Below the pieces are notes generated by a model. The model saw only the letters and a list, made by a program, of their open reading frames with translations. It made no database searches and was not told the origin of the DNA. Below, one piece after another: positions 13,080 through 13,755 of a stretch of DNA of 13,755 nucleotides. This DNA is from Desulfobacterales bacterium (GTDB lineage Bacteria > Desulfobacterota > Desulfobacteria > Desulfobacterales > Desulfobacteraceae). The position numbers were made by a program, and so were the translations under genes. The DNA lies in contig JAKSBM010000803.1 in assembly GCA_022361135.1 (NCBI GenBank), positions 1 through 13,755 on the forward strand. Direction: 5' to 3'. The first letter of the stretch is position 1, and every line of letters begins with the position of its first letter.

Positions 13080-13755
13080 ATGGGTAAAATGAAAGATCTG
13101 GCCCGGGAGATGAAGGCCCTGGAGGGGATGGTTTCCGTCTGTACCCGGTGCGGTACCTGCCAGGCCCATTGCCCCCTCTATGCCCAGACCCGGAAGGAGG
13201 GCGACGTTTCCCGGGGAAAGATCGCCCTGCTCACCGGCCTGGCCGAGGAAATGTTTAAAAATCCCAAGGGGGTGGATGAGCGGCTTAATCGCTGCCTGCT
13301 TTGTGGCTCCTGCGCCAAGGCCTGCCCTTCGGGGGTGGACACCCAGGCCATTTTCATCAAGGCCCGTTCCATCCTTACCCAATACCTGGGGTTGAGCTTT
13401 GCCAAAAAAATGGTCTTCCGCCGCTACCTGTCCCAGCCCCAAAAATTTGACCGGTTCATGGCGCGCATGGCCCGGTTTCAGTCCCTGGCCCTGAGCCCGG
13501 AGGAAAATACCCAGGCCACCTCCTGCGGCCGTGTGGACATTCGCCTGCTCCGGGACCGCCACCTTACCCCCCTGGCCGAAGAATCCTTTGGCCGTCAGGT
13601 GAAATCCATGGATGGCCGGGATCATGATTCAAACCCCGTGGCTGGAAATGGTCCCCGGGTGAGCTTTTTCACCGGTTGCCTCATTGACAAGGCCCGGCCC
13701 CAGGTGGGTATGGCCGTGGTCCAGGTTTTGGAGCATTTTGGTTGCCGGGTGATTA
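13080..13755 (+). CDS. GlcF/HdrD-like iron-sulfur protein, 5' part (3' end outside window)
   Basis: The frame is open to the window edge, giving 225 residues plus one base. Two ferredoxin-type 4Fe-4S motifs are complete: C21/C24/C27/C31 (CTRCGTCQAHC) and C72/C75/C78/C82 (CLLCGSCAKAC). A first CCG domain begins at VSFFTGCLID (194-203, C200). This is the COG0247 layout, shared by glycolate oxidase subunit GlcF, lactate utilisation LutA, and heterodisulfide reductase HdrD-type proteins; it moves electrons between a flavoprotein dehydrogenase and the quinone pool or another carrier. There is no hydrophobic N-terminus, so it is cytoplasmic or peripheral. GGAGG (13067-13071) is 8 nt before ATG 13080; ATG 13089 is an alternative. 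The expected GlcD-like flavoprotein is not upstream, where serB sits, so it may lie downstream. Confidence 0.85.
   Translation, partial: MGKMKDLAREMKALEGMVSVCTRCGTCQAHCPLYAQTRKEGDVSRGKIALLTGLAEEMFKNPKGVDERLNRCLLCGSCAKACPSGVDTQAIFIKARSILTQYLGLSFAKKMVFRRYLSQPQKFDRFMARMARFQSLALSPEENTQATSCGRVDIRLLRDRHLTPLAEESFGRQVKSMDGRDHDSNPVAGNGPRVSFFTGCLIDKARPQVGMAVVQVLEHFGCRVI

Noticed and set aside
11808..13625. 605-codon open frame on the - strand opposite serB and the Fe-S protein gene
   Set aside because: It is antisense to two genes with clear catalytic and cluster-binding motifs. Its translation is rich in Gly, Pro and His with no recognisable domain. GC-rich codon use in the real genes removes stops from the opposite strand.

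Overview
The window reads as chromosomal DNA of an anaerobic Desulfobacterota-type bacterium, probably a sulfate reducer of the Desulfobacteraceae kind. This is inferred from gene content: a CooC-type nickel-insertion ATPase for carbon monoxide dehydrogenase, an MqnP-like prenyltransferase beside UbiX (futalosine-type menaquinone synthesis), an AmmeMemoRadiSam radical SAM enzyme, and a GlcF/HdrD-like iron-sulfur protein. The DNA is GC-rich by eye. All recognised protein genes lie on the + strand. No transposon, phage, CRISPR, tRNA or rRNA sequence was recognised.

Layout. Bases 1-711 hold the 3' part of a 1-pyrroline-5-carboxylate dehydrogenase gene, closed by a terminator with perfect 16-bp arms. 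Two tandem paralogous membrane diguanylate cyclases follow (887-1996 and 2174-3313), both with an intact GGEEF active site and RxxD inhibitory site. Then comes slyD (3474-4010), a peptidyl-prolyl isomerase with a Cys/His-rich metal-binding tail. A 745-base stretch without a protein gene (4011-4755) separates it from an acyl-ACP thioesterase (4756-5493). A single-receiver response regulator with a Cys4 zinc-finger-like tail lies at 5667-6233.

From 6341 to the right edge the genes are packed: cooC, a SAM methyltransferase, amrS, mqnP-like ubiA, ubiX, a CCA-adding/poly(A) polymerase-family enzyme with an HD domain, serB with two ACT domains, and the start of an Fe-S protein that runs off the window. 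From cooC to the nucleotidyltransferase the gaps are 7, 1, 3 and 8 nt and then a 1-nt overlap, so one operon is likely. serB is preceded by 91 nt containing a good sigma-70-like promoter (TTGAAT, 17 nt, TATAAA), so serB and the Fe-S gene can probably also be transcribed separately.

How the genes fit together. SlyD and CooC suggest nickel handling for a CODH/acetyl-CoA pathway encoded elsewhere. MqnP and UbiX suggest the prenylation and decarboxylation steps of menaquinone synthesis. The two cyclases and the response regulator suggest local signalling capacity, though no direct link between them is visible.

The least expected signal is in the gene-poor stretch. On the - strand, a consensus TTGACA box and a -10-like box are followed by a hairpin, an A/T-rich linker, and a 9-bp stem directly followed by eight T: the layout of a small RNA gene of about 107 nt (complement of about 4448-4554).
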